Positions 1 through 16,148 of a stretch of DNA of 64,000 nt are shown piece after piece. The stretch comes from Actinobacillus genomosp. 2 (GTDB lineage: Bacteria; Pseudomonadota; Gammaproteobacteria; Enterobacterales; Pasteurellaceae): positions 1,488,001 through 1,552,000 of the forward strand of contig NZ_CP103807.1 in assembly GCF_029773605.1 (NCBI RefSeq), read 5' to 3'. Positions within the stretch are counted from its first letter, which is position 1; each line of letters begins with the position of its first letter. The translations under genes and the position numbers were made by a program. The notes beneath the pieces were generated by a model. That model worked only from the letters and a program-made list of their open reading frames with translations, did not search any database and was not told where the DNA came from.

Positions 1-131
1 CTCAGTTTTTTGATTTGATAGGGACTCTTGGTGTGTTTGTATTTCTTTAAGAATTACTTTGGGTTGCCTTGAACTTTATGTTGCTCACATACCTATTTCT
101 TTTCTTTCTATTTCTCTTTTATCCCGAAAGC

Positions 132-166
132 AAAAACCCCAGAGCTATCACTAACTCTGGGGTTCC
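132..166 (-). terminator. Intrinsic terminator of the rRNA operon
   Basis: Inverted repeat with stems CCCCAGAG (137-144) and CTCTGGGG (155-162), extended by AA/TT pairs. Read on the minus strand it ends in a short T-run, about 35 bp past the 5S 3' end. Positions 1-131 beyond it hold no gene I can support. Confidence 0.85.
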
Positions 167-198
167 TTTACCTCTTCTTCGCTTTCGCGCTAAATTCA

Positions 199-314
199 AT
201 CTGGCGATGCCCTACTCTCACATGGGGAAACCCCACACTACCATCGGCGTTACTGCGTTTTACTTCTGAGTTCGGAATGGAATCAGGTAGAGCCACAGCA
301 CTCTGGTCGCCAGA
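199..314 (-). rRNA. rrf: 5S ribosomal RNA
   Basis: The reverse complement reads as a canonical gammaproteobacterial 5S rRNA: it opens near TTCTGGCGACC, has the CCGAACTCAGAAGT core and closes with the GTAGGGCATCGCCAGA arm that pairs with the 5' end. It is the last gene of the 16S-tRNA-23S-5S operon, about 175 bp after the 23S. The ends are judged from the closing stem and may be off by a few bases. Confidence 0.95.
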
Positions 315-489
315 ATATTCTGTTGATGACCTTTATCTTCTTTATTTGTCTTTCTCTTCGTTCTTTATCTGCTTTTTATTCGCACTTTAAATTCGAAACA
401 AGCTGTTTACTGATTTTTTCATCTTCTTTAGTTTTTAGTCTTTTCTAGCTTTTCACTTCGCTCTACGCCCAAAAACACTTGAGCGTTGT

Positions 490-3388
<2,899 letters not shown>

Positions 3389-3540
3389 ATACAACCTCAA
3401 ATGTTTTCAAAACTTATTTAAATTCATTCAATGCGTATTTTATTCAACTAAACACTTGACTGCTTTTGTTCAGTCAAGATTTTTTAACTACTCAGACTTT
3501 CTTTCGAAAATCTCTCAGTTTTTCAGCTTGTTTCCAATTT

Positions 3541-3552
3541 TTTAAAGAACAA
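3541..3552 (-). promoter_or_regulatory. boxA antitermination site of the 16S-23S spacer
   Basis: Minus-strand TTGTTCTTTAAA matches the rrn boxA core and lies between tRNA-Glu and 23S, where Nus-factor antitermination of the 23S portion is reloaded in enteric rrn operons. Function is inferred from position and sequence. Confidence 0.7.
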
Positions 3553-3578
3553 TTTAGACAACAAAAGTCATCTTTAAA

Positions 3579-3654
3579 TGGCGTCCCCACGGGGATTCGA
3601 ACCCCGGTTACCGCCGTGAAAGGGCGATGTCCTAGGCCTCTAGACGATGGGGAC
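3579..3654 (-). tRNA. tRNA-Glu (anticodon UUC), CCA encoded
   Basis: The reverse complement starts GTCCCCATCGTCTAGAGG and ends GGGGACGCCA. The acceptor stem GTCCCC/GGGGAC is perfect, the T-arm has GTTCGAATC, the anticodon loop reads CTTTCAC with anticodon TTC, and 3' CCA is encoded. It sits in the 16S-23S spacer as the only tRNA, the Glu-type rrn arrangement; the alternative Ile/Ala spacer is absent from this copy. Confidence 0.97.
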
Positions 3655-3774
3655 AGCATTTAAAGATGCTTTCCACTTTGCCATTCAAGAGCCGTAAATT
3701 CTATTCAATCTACAACTACTTGTCAATATCTATCAAACAATCTGTGTGAACACTTGCAGTCGCTCAATTCTTGG

Positions 3775-5315
<1,541 letters not shown>

Positions 5316-5490
5316 AAAAGTTTAATCGCTCAATAAACTGCTTAGCTAAGTTCACTTCTCTTACCTAACTAAGTTAAGTAAAAGATAAATATGAATTTCT
5401 AGTTTAAGCACCTATTAAGACTTCAAGTTTTAAATAATATTTTTAAAATTAAGTCAATCAACAAGTGCCCACACAGATTGTCTGATATAT

Positions 5491-5503
5491 TGTTAAAGAA
5501 CAA
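5491..5503 (-). promoter_or_regulatory. boxA of the rRNA leader
   Basis: Minus-strand TTGTTCTTTAACA is followed by AATATATCAGACAATCTGTG, closely matching the E. coli rrn leader order boxA then boxC/processing stem. This is the expected site for NusB/S10-dependent antitermination. A partner copy of the AATCTGTGTG segment lies just after the 16S (about 3740-3755), consistent with the RNase III processing stem. Confidence 0.8.
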
Positions 5504-5508
5504 AAAGA

Positions 5509-5557
5509 AACGACGCACTGGAAATCAATTTTAAATCGTTCACAACAGTGCGTCGTT
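5509..5557 (-). other. Perfect 12-bp hairpin at the start of the rRNA leader
   Basis: AACGACGCACTG (5509-5520) and CAGTGCGTCGTT (5546-5557) form a perfect 12-bp inverted repeat around a 25-nt loop, a few bases after the presumed start site of the rRNA transcript. It lacks a T-run and precedes boxA, so it is not an ordinary terminator. Confidence 0.75.
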
Positions 5558-5568
5558 GTGTGTGGTGC

Positions 5569-5630
5569 ATTATAGAGAAATATCAAATCCTTGCAAGTAC
5601 TTTTTGCAAAAAATTTAGAAAAATTTACCG
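5569..5630 (-). promoter_or_regulatory. rRNA operon P1-type promoter with UP element
   Basis: On the minus strand TTGCAA (5591-5596), a 16-bp spacer and a perfect TATAAT (5569-5574) precede the discriminator GCACCAC, nearly identical to E. coli rrnB P1 (TATAATGCGCCAC). An A/T-tract at about 5598-5630 directly upstream of the -35 looks like an UP element. The GC-rich discriminator is the hallmark of stringent, ppGpp-sensitive control. The remaining DNA up to 5780 is AT-rich and shows no gene. Confidence 0.85.
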
Positions 5631-5783
5631 CTTGCTAATTTTTAGAACAAAACGAACAAATTATTAACAATTATCGAATAAAACTTAATTCTTTCATTTA
5701 ATTCTAAGAACATTTTTCTGCAACGATATATAAGAATAGCTTAATAAAATATAAAAGAGAGGAATATTAAGAAGTAGAAAAAG

Positions 5784-5814
5784 AAAAACCTCAGTGAAAT
5801 ACTGAGGTTTTTTT
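5784..5814 (-). terminator. Terminator of the ATP synthase operon
   Basis: Stem AAACCTCAGT / ACTGAGGTTT with a short loop, T-rich on both sides, starting about 3 bp after the atpC stop codon. It would also work on the plus strand, insulating the rRNA promoter region. Confidence 0.9.
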
Positions 5815-5816
5815 GA

Positions 5817-6236
5817 TTAACGTCGATTTGCTAATTTTGAATTTACAATTTCGTAAACACGTAATTTAGCAATTTCACGAGATAGTTTCGCAGAAAGCTC
5901 TGCATTATTTGATTTGCTTAATGTATCTTCCGCTTTGCGTTTTGCAGCAAGAATTCGTTGTTGATCTAACTCTTCACCACGAATTGCAATATCGGCTAGA
6001 ACTGTCACGATGGTAGGCTGCACTTCTAAGAAGCCGCCAGACACATAGATAAACTCTTCTTTACCGTCTTCAAGCGTATACTTAACCATACCCGGTTTAA
6101 TAGACGTTAATAAAGGGGTATGCCCTGCATACACACCTAATTCACCATCTATACCTGTTACACGTACACTAACTACATCACCTTTGAAAATTTCTTTTTC
6201 AGCACTTACGATACTAAGCTCAAATTTAGATGCCAT
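5817..6236 (-). CDS. atpC: F1Fo ATP synthase epsilon subunit
   Basis: Epsilon subunit of the F1 sector (139 aa, normal length). It is part of the central stalk with gamma and inhibits ATP hydrolysis. Residues 1-85 are the beta-sandwich domain ([18 protein letters not shown] is the typical signature) and 88-139 the C-terminal helical pair. It is the last gene of atpIBEFHAGDC, 39 bp after atpD, and a terminator follows at once. Identity is secure from sequence and operon position. Confidence 0.98.
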   Translation of the reverse strand: MASKFELSIVSAEKEIFKGDVVSVRVTGIDGELGVYAGHTPLLTSIKPGMVKYTLEDGKEEFIYVSGGFLEVQPTIVTVLADIAIRGEELDQQRILAAKRKAEDTLSKSNNAELSAKLSREIAKLRVYEIVNSKLANRR

Positions 6237-6275
6237 GTTGTTCTCCTTTAGTTCCTAATTGAGGTTAGGGAACAA

Positions 6276-7652
<1,377 letters not shown>

Positions 7653-7662
7653 CTATTCTCCA

Positions 7663-8529
7663 TTAAATTGCTGCGGCACCCGCAACAATTTCGTTTAATT
7701 CATTTGTAATGCTTGCTTGGCGAGCTTTGTTATACACTAGTTGTAATTCATCAATTAATGTACCCGCATTATCTGTTGCGGCTTTCATTGCTACCATTCG
7801 AGCGGCTTGTTCAGAAGCAAGGTTATCGACAACTGCTTGATATACCTGAGTTTCTAAATAACGAACAAGTAAACTGTCCAATAAAACTTGTGGACTTGGC
7901 TCATAGATATAATCCCACGAACCTTTTGTTTCTAATTCATCATCTTCTAGTTTAGGTAATGGAAGTAATTGTGCAATAACAGGTTTTTGCGACATGGTAT
8001 TTTCAAAACGGTTATAAGCGATATAAACCGCATCCACTTCACCATTGCGATAAGCGTTAATCATTTCATTAACTGCCCCAACAATACGTTCCATTTCAGG
8101 ATTATCGCCTAAGCCTGTTACCTGAGATCTCACAGTTAAACCGAGATTTTGGTAAAAACTCACACCTTTTGAACCTACTAAGCCAAGCTCAACACTAACG
8201 TTTTTATCTTTCCACGTTTTAAATTCATTCAAAGTTGCTTTGAATAAATTGATATTAAGACCGCCACATAAGCCACGATCGGTTGATACGACAAAGTAAC
8301 CAACTTTTTTAATATCTCGTTCAGTTAAAAACGGGTGCTTATAACCAATGCTTCCTTTAGCAATATGGCTAATCACCTTACGGATTGTTTCCGAATAAGG
8401 ACGACCGGCAGCCATACGCTCTTGCGTTTTACGCATTTTAGAGGTAGCAACCATTTCCATTGCTTTAGTGATTTTTTGGGTATTTTTCACACTCGCAATT
8501 TTGGTTCTTATCTCTTTAGCACCTGCCAT
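7663..8529 (-). CDS. atpG: F1Fo ATP synthase gamma subunit
   Basis: Rotor shaft of F1 (288 aa), linking the c-ring to conformational change in beta. The N-terminal helix ([20 protein letters not shown]) and the C-terminal helix containing [11 protein letters not shown]-type sequence, here [15 protein letters not shown], are the conserved coiled-coil partners. The central Rossmann-like part includes [11 protein letters not shown]. It is encoded 22 bp after atpA within the operon. Confidence 0.98.
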   Translation of the reverse strand: MAGAKEIRTKIASVKNTQKITKAMEMVATSKMRKTQERMAAGRPYSETIRKVISHIAKGSIGYKHPFLTERDIKKVGYFVVSTDRGLCGGLNINLFKATLNEFKTWKDKNVSVELGLVGSKGVSFYQNLGLTVRSQVTGLGDNPEMERIVGAVNEMINAYRNGEVDAVYIAYNRFENTMSQKPVIAQLLPLPKLEDDELETKGSWDYIYEPSPQVLLDSLLVRYLETQVYQAVVDNLASEQAARMVAMKAATDNAGTLIDELQLVYNKARQASITNELNEIVAGAAAI

Positions 8530-8551
8530 AATCTTTCTCCGCTAGTCGTGA

Positions 8552-10093
8552 TTACCACGCACCGTTCTTTTTGAAGTCTTCTACGATAGCTTTTAATTGA
8601 TCCTTGATTGAATCGTTATAATCGCCAGATTTTGCTAAATCCTTCATAAAATCAGTGTGATTACTATTAGCGAAAGCAAGTAAAGCAGCTTCGAATGAGC
8701 CGATACGCTCAAGTTCTACATCATCTAAATAACCAAATTCAGCCGCAAAAAGAACTAATGCTTGCTCACTTACCGGCATTGGCGCAAATTGTTTCTGTTT
8801 AAGTAATTCTGTTACTTTCTGGCCATGAGAAAGCTGTTTACGAGTCGCATCATCTAAATCTGATGCAAACTGAGCAAACGCAGCTAATTCACGGTATTGA
8901 GCTAATGCTGTACGAATACCGCCTGATAATTTCTTAATTGCTTTCGTTTGAGCTGCAGAACCTACACGAGATACCGAAATACCTGGGTTTACCGCCGGAC
9001 GGATACCTGAGTTAAATAAGCTCGATTCTAAGAAGATCTGGCCATCAGTAATTGAGATTACGTTTGTAGGAACGAATGCCGATACGTCACCTGCTTGTGT
9101 TTCGATAATTGGTAATGCCGTTAATGAACCGGTTTGACCTTTTACTGCACCGTTAGTAAAACGTTCTACATAATCCGCACTTACACGTGCTGCACGCTCT
9201 AATAAACGAGAGTGTAGGTAGAATACGTCACCTGGGAATGCTTCACGACCTGGCGGACGACGTAGTAATAATGAAATTTGACGATAAGCAACCGCTTGTT
9301 TAGATAAATCATCATAAACAATTAACGCATCTTCGCCACGGTCACGGAAATATTCACCCATTGCACAACCTGAATATGGTGCAAGGTATTGTAATGCTGC
9401 AGATTCAGAAGCTGATGCTACAACCACGATTGTATTTGCTAATGCACCATGTTCTTCTAATTTACGCACTACGTTAGCAATCGTAGATGCTTTTTGACCG
9501 ATTGCAACATAGATACATTTAATACCTGAATCTTTCTGTGCAATGATCGCATCGATTGCTAATGCTGTTTTACCTGTTTGACGGTCACCGATAATTAACT
9601 CACGTTGACCACGGCCGATTGGTACCATTGAGTCAACCGCTTTATAACCTGTTTGTACAGGTTGATCTACCGATTGACGATCGATAACACCCGGCGCGAT
9701 AACTTCAACCGGAGAGAAACCATCGTTCTCGATTTCACCTTTACCATCGATTGGTTGACCAAGTGTATTAACTACACGCCCCAATAAACCGCGACCTACT
9801 GGCACTTCTAAGATACGACCGGTACATTTTACTGACATACCTTCAGCTAGATCCGCATAAGGACCCATAACCACTGCACCAACGGAATCACGTTCTAAGT
9901 TTAGAGCAATCGCATAACGATTACCTGGCAACTCGATCATCTCGCCTTGCATTACATCAGCAAGACCATGGATACGGATAATACCATCGCTTACTGAAAC
10001 GATTGTCCCTGTGCTTTGAGCTTCGCTCACCACATCAAATTGGGCAATACGTTTTTTAATCAACTCACTAATTTCTGTTGAATTTAGTTGCAT
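8552..10093 (-). CDS. atpA: F1Fo ATP synthase alpha subunit
   Basis: Non-catalytic nucleotide-binding alpha subunit (513 aa), alternating with beta in the F1 hexamer. The P-loop is GDRQTGKT (169-176); the alpha/beta signature [17 protein letters not shown] occurs around residue 365, followed by the arginine-finger region. The N-terminal helix ([16 protein letters not shown]) contacts delta. It starts 12 bp after atpH. Length and motifs are normal. Confidence 0.99.
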   Translation of the reverse strand: MQLNSTEISELIKKRIAQFDVVSEAQSTGTIVSVSDGIIRIHGLADVMQGEMIELPGNRYAIALNLERDSVGAVVMGPYADLAEGMSVKCTGRILEVPVGRGLLGRVVNTLGQPIDGKGEIENDGFSPVEVIAPGVIDRQSVDQPVQTGYKAVDSMVPIGRGQRELIIGDRQTGKTALAIDAIIAQKDSGIKCIYVAIGQKASTIANVVRKLEEHGALANTIVVVASASESAALQYLAPYSGCAMGEYFRDRGEDALIVYDDLSKQAVAYRQISLLLRRPPGREAFPGDVFYLHSRLLERAARVSADYVERFTNGAVKGQTGSLTALPIIETQAGDVSAFVPTNVISITDGQIFLESSLFNSGIRPAVNPGISVSRVGSAAQTKAIKKLSGGIRTALAQYRELAAFAQFASDLDDATRKQLSHGQKVTELLKQKQFAPMPVSEQALVLFAAEFGYLDDVELERIGSFEAALLAFANSNHTDFMKDLAKSGDYNDSIKDQLKAIVEDFKKNGAW

Positions 10094-10105
10094 TTTTTAT
10101 TCCTC

Positions 10106-10639
10106 TTACAAGCTCAACGCTGACGCTAAGCGATTTAACTGACCACGGCTACTACCATCAATAACAACGTCATCATATTTAATAATTACACCTGCAATCA
10201 GGCTGTTATCGATTTGGTTGGTTAAACGAACTTTTTGACCTAAGCGTTTTTCCATCGCTACTGCGATTTTATCTTCTTGTGCTTGACTTAATTCGCTTGC
10301 CGAAACAACCGTTACCTCTTTTACTGCTTCATGTTCAGCACGTAATGATATAAAAGCATCAAATACTGCTGGCAATACTGCTAGACGTTTGTTTTCAGCC
10401 ATTACACGAATGAAATTTTGCCCATATTGATCAAGTTGGTCGCCACAGATTTTAAGAAAAGTTTCTGAAATCTGACCGCTTGCAAGGGAAGAATTGATAT
10501 ATTCTACCACCTGTTCATTCTCAGCGACTAATGCTGAAAACTGTAACATTTCTTGCCATTTATCCAACTGACCTTGTTCTAAAGCAAAATCAAAAGCTGC
10601 TTTAGCGTAGGGGCGAGCTACTGTACTTAATTCTGACAT
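10106..10639 (-). CDS. atpH: F1Fo ATP synthase delta subunit
   Basis: Delta subunit (177 aa from [16 protein letters not shown]), tying the peripheral b-dimer stalk to the top of F1. I choose the ATG at 10639 because the protein then begins as other delta subunits do; an in-frame ATG nine codons upstream (10666) would overlap the end of atpF. Residues 1-110 form the helical N-domain; the C-domain ends in the typical [10 protein letters not shown]. It is 12 bp upstream of atpA. Confidence 0.96.
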   Translation of the reverse strand: MSELSTVARPYAKAAFDFALEQGQLDKWQEMLQFSALVAENEQVVEYINSSLASGQISETFLKICGDQLDQYGQNFIRVMAENKRLAVLPAVFDAFISLRAEHEAVKEVTVVSASELSQAQEDKIAVAMEKRLGQKVRLTNQIDNSLIAGVIIKYDDVVIDGSSRGQLNRLASALSL

Positions 10640-10652
10640 CTGCCCCACCTTG

Positions 10653-11123
10653 TTATAGTTCTGCAACTAGCTTATCAATAATGTCATTGTTCGCTGCTTG
10701 ATCAACAGAACGACCAACAATTTTCTCCGCACCTACAACTGCCAATGCAGCAACTTTTTGGCGAAGTTCTTCTTGAACACGCTTGCGTTCGCTCTCAACT
10801 TCCGCACGACCTTGTTCAATAATACGTTGGCGTTCAATTTCAGCTTCTGCTTGTACAGATTCTAAAATTTCATTACGACGTTTAGTTGCTAAATCAATAA
10901 TTTTCTGTGCTTCTTCTTTCGCTTTAAGGATTTCTTGATCCGCTGCAGCTTTAGAATCTGCTTGTTCTTGTTTCGCTTTTTCAGCTGATGCTAAAGCGTT
11001 AGCGATATTCGCTTGACGCTCTTCGATCGCTTTAATAAGCGGTGGCCAAACATATTTCATACAAAACGCAACGAATAGTGCGAATGCAATAAGTTGACCA
11101 ATTAGTGTTGCATTTAAATTCAC
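10653..11123 (-). CDS. atpF: F1Fo ATP synthase b subunit (GTG start)
   Basis: Peripheral-stalk b subunit, 156 aa, as in E. coli. One N-terminal membrane helix ([19 protein letters not shown]) is followed by a long charged coiled coil, with alanine/glutamate-rich heptads to about residue 140. The start is set at GTG 11123: a perfect AGGAGG (complement at 11129-11134) lies 5 bp upstream, and the resulting (M)[10 protein letters not shown]-terminus is the family norm. The longer in-frame ATG at 11156 lacks a comparable ribosome site. Confidence 0.95.
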   Translation of the reverse strand: MNLNATLIGQLIAFALFVAFCMKYVWPPLIKAIEERQANIANALASAEKAKQEQADSKAAADQEILKAKEEAQKIIDLATKRRNEILESVQAEAEIERQRIIEQGRAEVESERKRVQEELRQKVAALAVVGAEKIVGRSVDQAANNDIIDKLVAEL

Positions 11124-11182
11124 AACGCCCTCCTGAAAGTCGGTTAAGTTATTCAACGAATAACGGAAAAGAGAGACCCGAC

Positions 11183-11506
<324 letters not shown>

Positions 11507-11555
11507 TCAAACTTTTGCAAAACATTGAGAAAATTTAACCGCTCTTTAGGTTCGT

Positions 11556-12368
<813 letters not shown>

Positions 12369-12752
12369 TTAACGAGTACTTTTACTTAATATAAATGGAA
12401 TGACATTATTTAAAAATAATGCCACTAAATATCCGACAAAAAAGAACACAATATGAAGAGAAGGAAGTAATTTAAAACACAAAATCACTAATAAGATGGC
12501 CGTTAGCCATTTTATCCCTTCACCACGGTAAAAATCGGCCATTTTTGCCTGTTTTCTTGTGGTCTTTTTGAAGAAAATCCAATAAACAAACACACAATGA
12601 GGAAGGAAACTTGATATAGCTCCACTAATGAAAGAAATACCATCGATTCCTCTCCAAACGATAAAAACACCGAAAATTATTAAAAGAAGTAAAATTTCAG
12701 TTTTTAGCACCCTGATATAGTGTTGTTTAGCTTTATTTATTACAGCAGACAT
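12369..12752 (-). CDS. atpI: ATP synthase operon protein I
   Basis: AtpI (127 aa): small membrane protein with four predicted hydrophobic helices, encoded first in the operon. In other bacteria it assists c-ring assembly and is non-essential. Divergent at sequence level, as usual for the family, so the call rests on length, topology (helices near 22-38, 40-58, 75-93, 97-120) and position directly before atpB. Confidence 0.9.
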   Translation of the reverse strand: MSAVINKAKQHYIRVLKTEILLLLIIFGVFIVWRGIDGISFISGAISSFLPHCVFVYWIFFKKTTRKQAKMADFYRGEGIKWLTAILLVILCFKLLPSLHIVFFFVGYLVALFLNNVIPFILSKSTR

Positions 12753-13073
12753 ATAATTTCCTAATTCACCAGGCTAATGCCCCTGTAAAAAATGAAATAC
12801 TCATTCAGAATTATACGATACAAAACAATGGATTAAAATATGAAAACGACACAAAAAAGCGTTTTTTGCTGATTTTGTTACAAAAAGGTTAATTTTGCGA
12901 TTATTAGTAGAAAAATAGAAGAAAAAGGAGCTATCCTTCAATAATCTTATTCACATTTTATTTACATATTGGTATGTTTTTAACTAAAAGAATGATTTAA
13001 ATACGCCCGTATAATTGAATCTCAAATAATTGACTTTTCAATAAAGCAAAAAGTAAAACCTTACACTTTAAAT
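12753..13073. other. Intergenic region between rsmG and atpI
   Basis: 320 bp, very AT-rich, with no open frame or stable hairpin that I would call. It most likely contains the atp operon promoter(s), as the equivalent interval does in E. coli; see the candidate at 12810-12837. Confidence 0.6.
12810..12837 (-). promoter_or_regulatory. Candidate atp operon promoter
   Basis: A perfect minus-strand TATAAT (12810-12815) lies about 58 bp before the atpI start, with a weak -35-like TTTAAT (12832-12837) 16 bp upstream. The -35 matches only half the consensus, so this is a candidate only. Confidence 0.4.
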
Positions 13074-13688
13074 CTAGTATTTAGTCAGTAGCACAAGGTT
13101 ACGTTCGCCTATCAACTCCGGTACAGAAAGAGGAATGACTTGTTCTAATTTAATCGTTTTTTTAATCTCTTGTACTTCACTATCGGAAAAAATACCTTTA
13201 AGAGCATAAAACTTACCCTGAGGATTAGGTAAATGGTAACACCAGTCCACCATATCATTTAAGCTGGCAAAAGCTCGGCTTAATACCCCGTCAAAGGTTT
13301 GTTCCGTATACTCTTCCACACGAGAAAGCACAGGAGTTACATTAGTGATACCTAACTCACGTAACGCATTTTTGATAAAGGTAATACGTTTACCAAGGCT
13401 ATCCAGCAATACAAATTGTTTATCCGGATTTGCAATCGCAAGTGGAATACCTGGTAATCCTGGTCCGGTGCCGACATCAATAAACTTTTCGCCCTGTAAA
13501 TATTCGCTTACCACTAAACTGTCTAAAATATGCTTCACCAACATTTCATCTGGATTACGCACAGAAGTAAGGTTATAAGCTTTATTCCATTTATCTAATA
13601 AACGTACGAAACCAACCAACTGCTCTTTCTGCTGATCGGTCAAATTAATTTTCGCCTGCGCTAGCAAGCGGTCTAATTTTTGTTTCAT
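13074..13688 (-). CDS. rsmG: 16S rRNA (guanine-527 N7)-methyltransferase
   Basis: RsmG/GidB (204 aa) methylates G527 of 16S rRNA using S-adenosylmethionine. The SAM-binding motif [17 protein letters not shown] is at about 69-85, preceded by the family segment [21 protein letters not shown]. The start is ATG 13688 (MKQKLDRLL); an in-frame upstream ATG at 13733 would add 15 residues unlike the family. It follows mnmG by about 100 bp, the classic gidA-gidB order next to oriC. Confidence 0.96.
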   Translation of the reverse strand: MKQKLDRLLAQAKINLTDQQKEQLVGFVRLLDKWNKAYNLTSVRNPDEMLVKHILDSLVVSEYLQGEKFIDVGTGPGLPGIPLAIANPDKQFVLLDSLGKRITFIKNALRELGITNVTPVLSRVEEYTEQTFDGVLSRAFASLNDMVDWCYHLPNPQGKFYALKGIFSDSEVQEIKKTIKLEQVIPLSVPELIGERNLVLLTKY

Positions 13689-13785
13689 TTTGCAAAAATC
13701 CTTATGGTTTACACAATAAAACACGGAATACACTGAAAGTAACCATTGAATTAATTTCCGTATATTCCGTGCTTCCTCAGCTAAA

Positions 13786-15678
13786 TTATAATTCGCCTCG
13801 TTTCAGCATACCTTGCTTTTTCAAATTCACGAGAAGAATTGAAATCGCAGCCGGTGTAATACCTGAAATACGGCTTGCCTGCCCAATCGAAACTGGACGA
13901 TGTTGCATCAGCTTCGCACGTACTTCGTTTGAAAGGCTCTCAACCTTGTCATAATCAAATTCAGCCGGAATTAAGGTATTTTCATGACGTTTGTGACGTT
14001 CAATCTCATTTTGCTGATGTTCGATATAACCTTGGTATTTAATCGAGATTTCAACTTGCTCCACAGCCTGTTTATCTTCCAATGCCGGTGCAAATGCCGC
14101 GACTTGCGTGAGTTTGTCATAAGTCACTTCCGGACGACGTAATAAGTCTTCACCGCTCGCTTCACGAGTAAGCGGACTACTTACAAATTCATTGACTGCC
14201 GCTAAATGTTCCGATTGCGGGTGAATCCAAATTTGTTTTAGACGTTCTCGCTCACGCTCGATATTTTCCATTTTTTGATTAAATCTCGCCCAACGAGCGT
14301 CATCAATCAAGCCTAATTCGTGAGCAATAGGTGTTAAACGAATATCAGCGTTATCTTCACGTAGCAATAAACGATATTCCGCACGTGAGGTAAATACACG
14401 ATACGGTTCTTTTGTGCCAAGTGTACAAAGGTCATCAACCAATACACCGGTATAAGCAAGATCACGTGTAGGGAACCACGCCTCTTTGCCTTGAACCTGT
14501 AATGCTGCATTAATACCCGCTAACAAACCTTGTGCAGCCGCTTCTTCATAACCGGTAGTACCGTTAATCTGACCGGCAAAGAATAAGCCTTCAATCGCCT
14601 TGGTTTCCAATGTCGGTTTTAGATCACGCGGGTCGAAATAATCGTACTCAATTGCATAACCCGGTTTGATAATGCGTGTGTTTTCCAAACCTTTCATTGA
14701 ATTTACGATCCCCATCTGTACGTCAAACGGTAAGCTGGTTGAAATCCCGTTAGGATAAACTTCAATTGTGCTTAAACCTTCCGGCTCGAGATAAATTTGG
14801 TGGCTGTTACGATCGCTGAAACGCATTACTTTATCTTCGATCGACGGACAGTAACGAGGACCGATCCCTTCAATGATACCTGTGTACATAGGGCTACGAT
14901 CTAAACTATTGCGGATCAAATCGTGCGTTTGTTCATTAGTATGCGTTATATAGCAAGGGATTTGGCGCGGATGAAGATCAACTGAGCCCATAAATGACAT
15001 TACCGGCAAATCTGCGTCACCATGCTGTTTTGCCAACACGTCAAAATTGATCGTACGAGCATCCAAACGTGGTGGTGTACCGGTTTTAAGACGATCAACA
15101 CGTAAGTTCAGATCACGTAAACGATCTGCTAGCATTGTCGCAGCCGGATCACCTGCTCGACCGCCAGCATAGTTATCTAAACCGATATGAATTTTACCGG
15201 CAAGGAAAGTACCTGCAGTTAATACTACCGAACGTGCTTTAAAGGTTAATCCCATTTTAGTGACTGCACCGACCGCACGATTATTTTCAACTAAAATATC
15301 AACCACTTCTTGTTGGAAAATATCTAAATTTGGCTGATTTTCTAGTGCTGTACGTACCATTTGGCGGTAAAGTACACGGTCTGCTTGTGCACGAGTTGCA
15401 CGCACCGCTGGTCCTTTTGAGCTATTTAAAGTACGGAATTGGATCCCTGCTTGGTCAGTTGCGATTGCCATTAAACCGCCCATTGCATCGATCTCTTTTA
15501 CTAAATGTCCTTTACCGATACCACCAATCGCTGGATTACAAGACATTTGCCCCAAAGTATCTACATTATGTGTTAGGAGTAGGGTTTTTAATCCCATTCG
15601 GGCAGGAGCTAATGCAGCCTCTGTCCCTGCATGACCGCCACCAACGACAATTACATCATAAATTTCATGGTAAATCAT
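13786..15678 (-). CDS. mnmG: tRNA uridine-5-carboxymethylaminomethyl modification enzyme MnmG
   Basis: MnmG/GidA (630 aa), the FAD subunit of the MnmE-MnmG complex that makes cmnm5U at the wobble position of several tRNAs. The dinucleotide fold [10 protein letters not shown] starts at residue 13; [19 protein letters not shown] and [11 protein letters not shown] are family signatures; the C-terminal helical domain ends near 625. It is the gene immediately left of oriC, transcribed away from it, as in most gammaproteobacteria. Confidence 0.98.
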   Translation of the reverse strand: MIYHEIYDVIVVGGGHAGTEAALAPARMGLKTLLLTHNVDTLGQMSCNPAIGGIGKGHLVKEIDAMGGLMAIATDQAGIQFRTLNSSKGPAVRATRAQADRVLYRQMVRTALENQPNLDIFQQEVVDILVENNRAVGAVTKMGLTFKARSVVLTAGTFLAGKIHIGLDNYAGGRAGDPAATMLADRLRDLNLRVDRLKTGTPPRLDARTINFDVLAKQHGDADLPVMSFMGSVDLHPRQIPCYITHTNEQTHDLIRNSLDRSPMYTGIIEGIGPRYCPSIEDKVMRFSDRNSHQIYLEPEGLSTIEVYPNGISTSLPFDVQMGIVNSMKGLENTRIIKPGYAIEYDYFDPRDLKPTLETKAIEGLFFAGQINGTTGYEEAAAQGLLAGINAALQVQGKEAWFPTRDLAYTGVLVDDLCTLGTKEPYRVFTSRAEYRLLLREDNADIRLTPIAHELGLIDDARWARFNQKMENIERERERLKQIWIHPQSEHLAAVNEFVSSPLTREASGEDLLRRPEVTYDKLTQVAAFAPALEDKQAVEQVEISIKYQGYIEHQQNEIERHKRHENTLIPAEFDYDKVESLSNEVRAKLMQHRPVSIGQASRISGITPAAISILLVNLKKQGMLKRGEL

Positions 15679-15821
15679 ATATCTGCCTTTATATTTTTAT
15701 CTTTTAAATGAGAAAAAAGAAAGATCATTATTCTACCTTAAAACAATAAGATCGTGAAAAGGCATTTTTAAGATCTTCAAGCTGATCTAAATGACGATCT
15801 AAGGATCACCTATAATAAAAG

Positions 15822-15850
15822 AGATCTTTATATAAAGATCTTTTATTATT
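15822..15850. other. Probable DNA unwinding element of oriC
   Basis: Two 13-mer-like units, GATCTTTATATAA (15823) and GATCTTTTATTAT (15837), resemble the E. coli GATCTNTTNTTTT repeats. The first forms a perfect 20-bp palindrome AGATCTTTATATAAAGATCT (15822-15841). Further GATCTAA units lie at 15784 and 15796. Confidence 0.75.
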
Positions 15851-15874
15851 ATGATTATTAGTAATCGATAGTGA

Positions 15875-15883
15875 TGAGGATAA
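15875..15883 (-). promoter_or_regulatory. R1-like DnaA box (one mismatch)
   Basis: TGAGGATAA differs from TGTGGATAA by one base and lies between the unwinding element and the IHF site, the position of DnaA box R1 in E. coli oriC. Confidence 0.6.
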
Positions 15884-15901
15884 CCATATATTTACAAATA
15901 A

Positions 15902-15914
15902 TATCAATGAGTTA
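15902..15914 (+). promoter_or_regulatory. IHF binding site in oriC
   Basis: TATCAATGAGTTA is an exact match to the IHF consensus WATCAANNNNTTR, placed just right of the R1-like box as in E. coli, where IHF bending aids DnaA-driven opening. Confidence 0.75.
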
Positions 15915-15962
15915 GACAAGATCTATTCTTGTAAAGATCCTGAAATCAGTGTTGATCTTACT

Positions 15963-15971
15963 TGTGGATAA
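15963..15971 (-). promoter_or_regulatory. DnaA box (perfect)
   Basis: TGTGGATAA, the complement of TTATCCACA. It faces the plus-strand box at 15981 across 9 bp. Confidence 0.85.
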
Positions 15972-15980
15972 ATAACATAG

Positions 15981-15989
15981 TTATCCACA
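15981..15989 (+). promoter_or_regulatory. DnaA box (perfect)
   Basis: TTATCCACA on the plus strand, in the right half of oriC. Confidence 0.85.
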
Positions 15990-16053
15990 TAAGAAGAATT
16001 AAAATAAGTTATTATTGAATAGATCTCAGCTTATTCTAGCTAAAACACATAAC

Positions 16054-16062
16054 TTATCCACA
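16054..16062 (+). promoter_or_regulatory. DnaA box (perfect), R4-like
   Basis: TTATCCACA at the right edge of the origin, about 87 bp before the next gene, corresponding in place to E. coli box R4. Confidence 0.85.
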
Positions 16063-16148
16063 TAAGAAAATAATGTTTTTATGCTGATTTAATAAACAAA
16101 ATCACGTATGATATATTTTATTAACTAGAAAAATTACGGAGAAAAATC

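Larger units (their letters stand above)
15705..16065. other. oriC: Chromosomal replication origin, oriC
   Basis: The interval between mnmG and the next gene has 12 GATC (Dam) sites between 15723 and 16025 (about 1 expected), AT-rich 13-mer-like repeats on the mnmG side, an exact IHF consensus, three perfect DnaA boxes TTATCCACA and one single-mismatch box. The order mnmG, unwinding element, R1-like box, IHF site, further DnaA boxes is that of E. coli oriC. The gene to the right is a Cof-type phosphatase instead of mioC. Boundaries are approximate. Confidence 0.93.

Noticed and set aside
10640-10666. Longer start for AtpH
   Set aside because: The nine extra residues overlap the end of atpF and are absent from other delta subunits.
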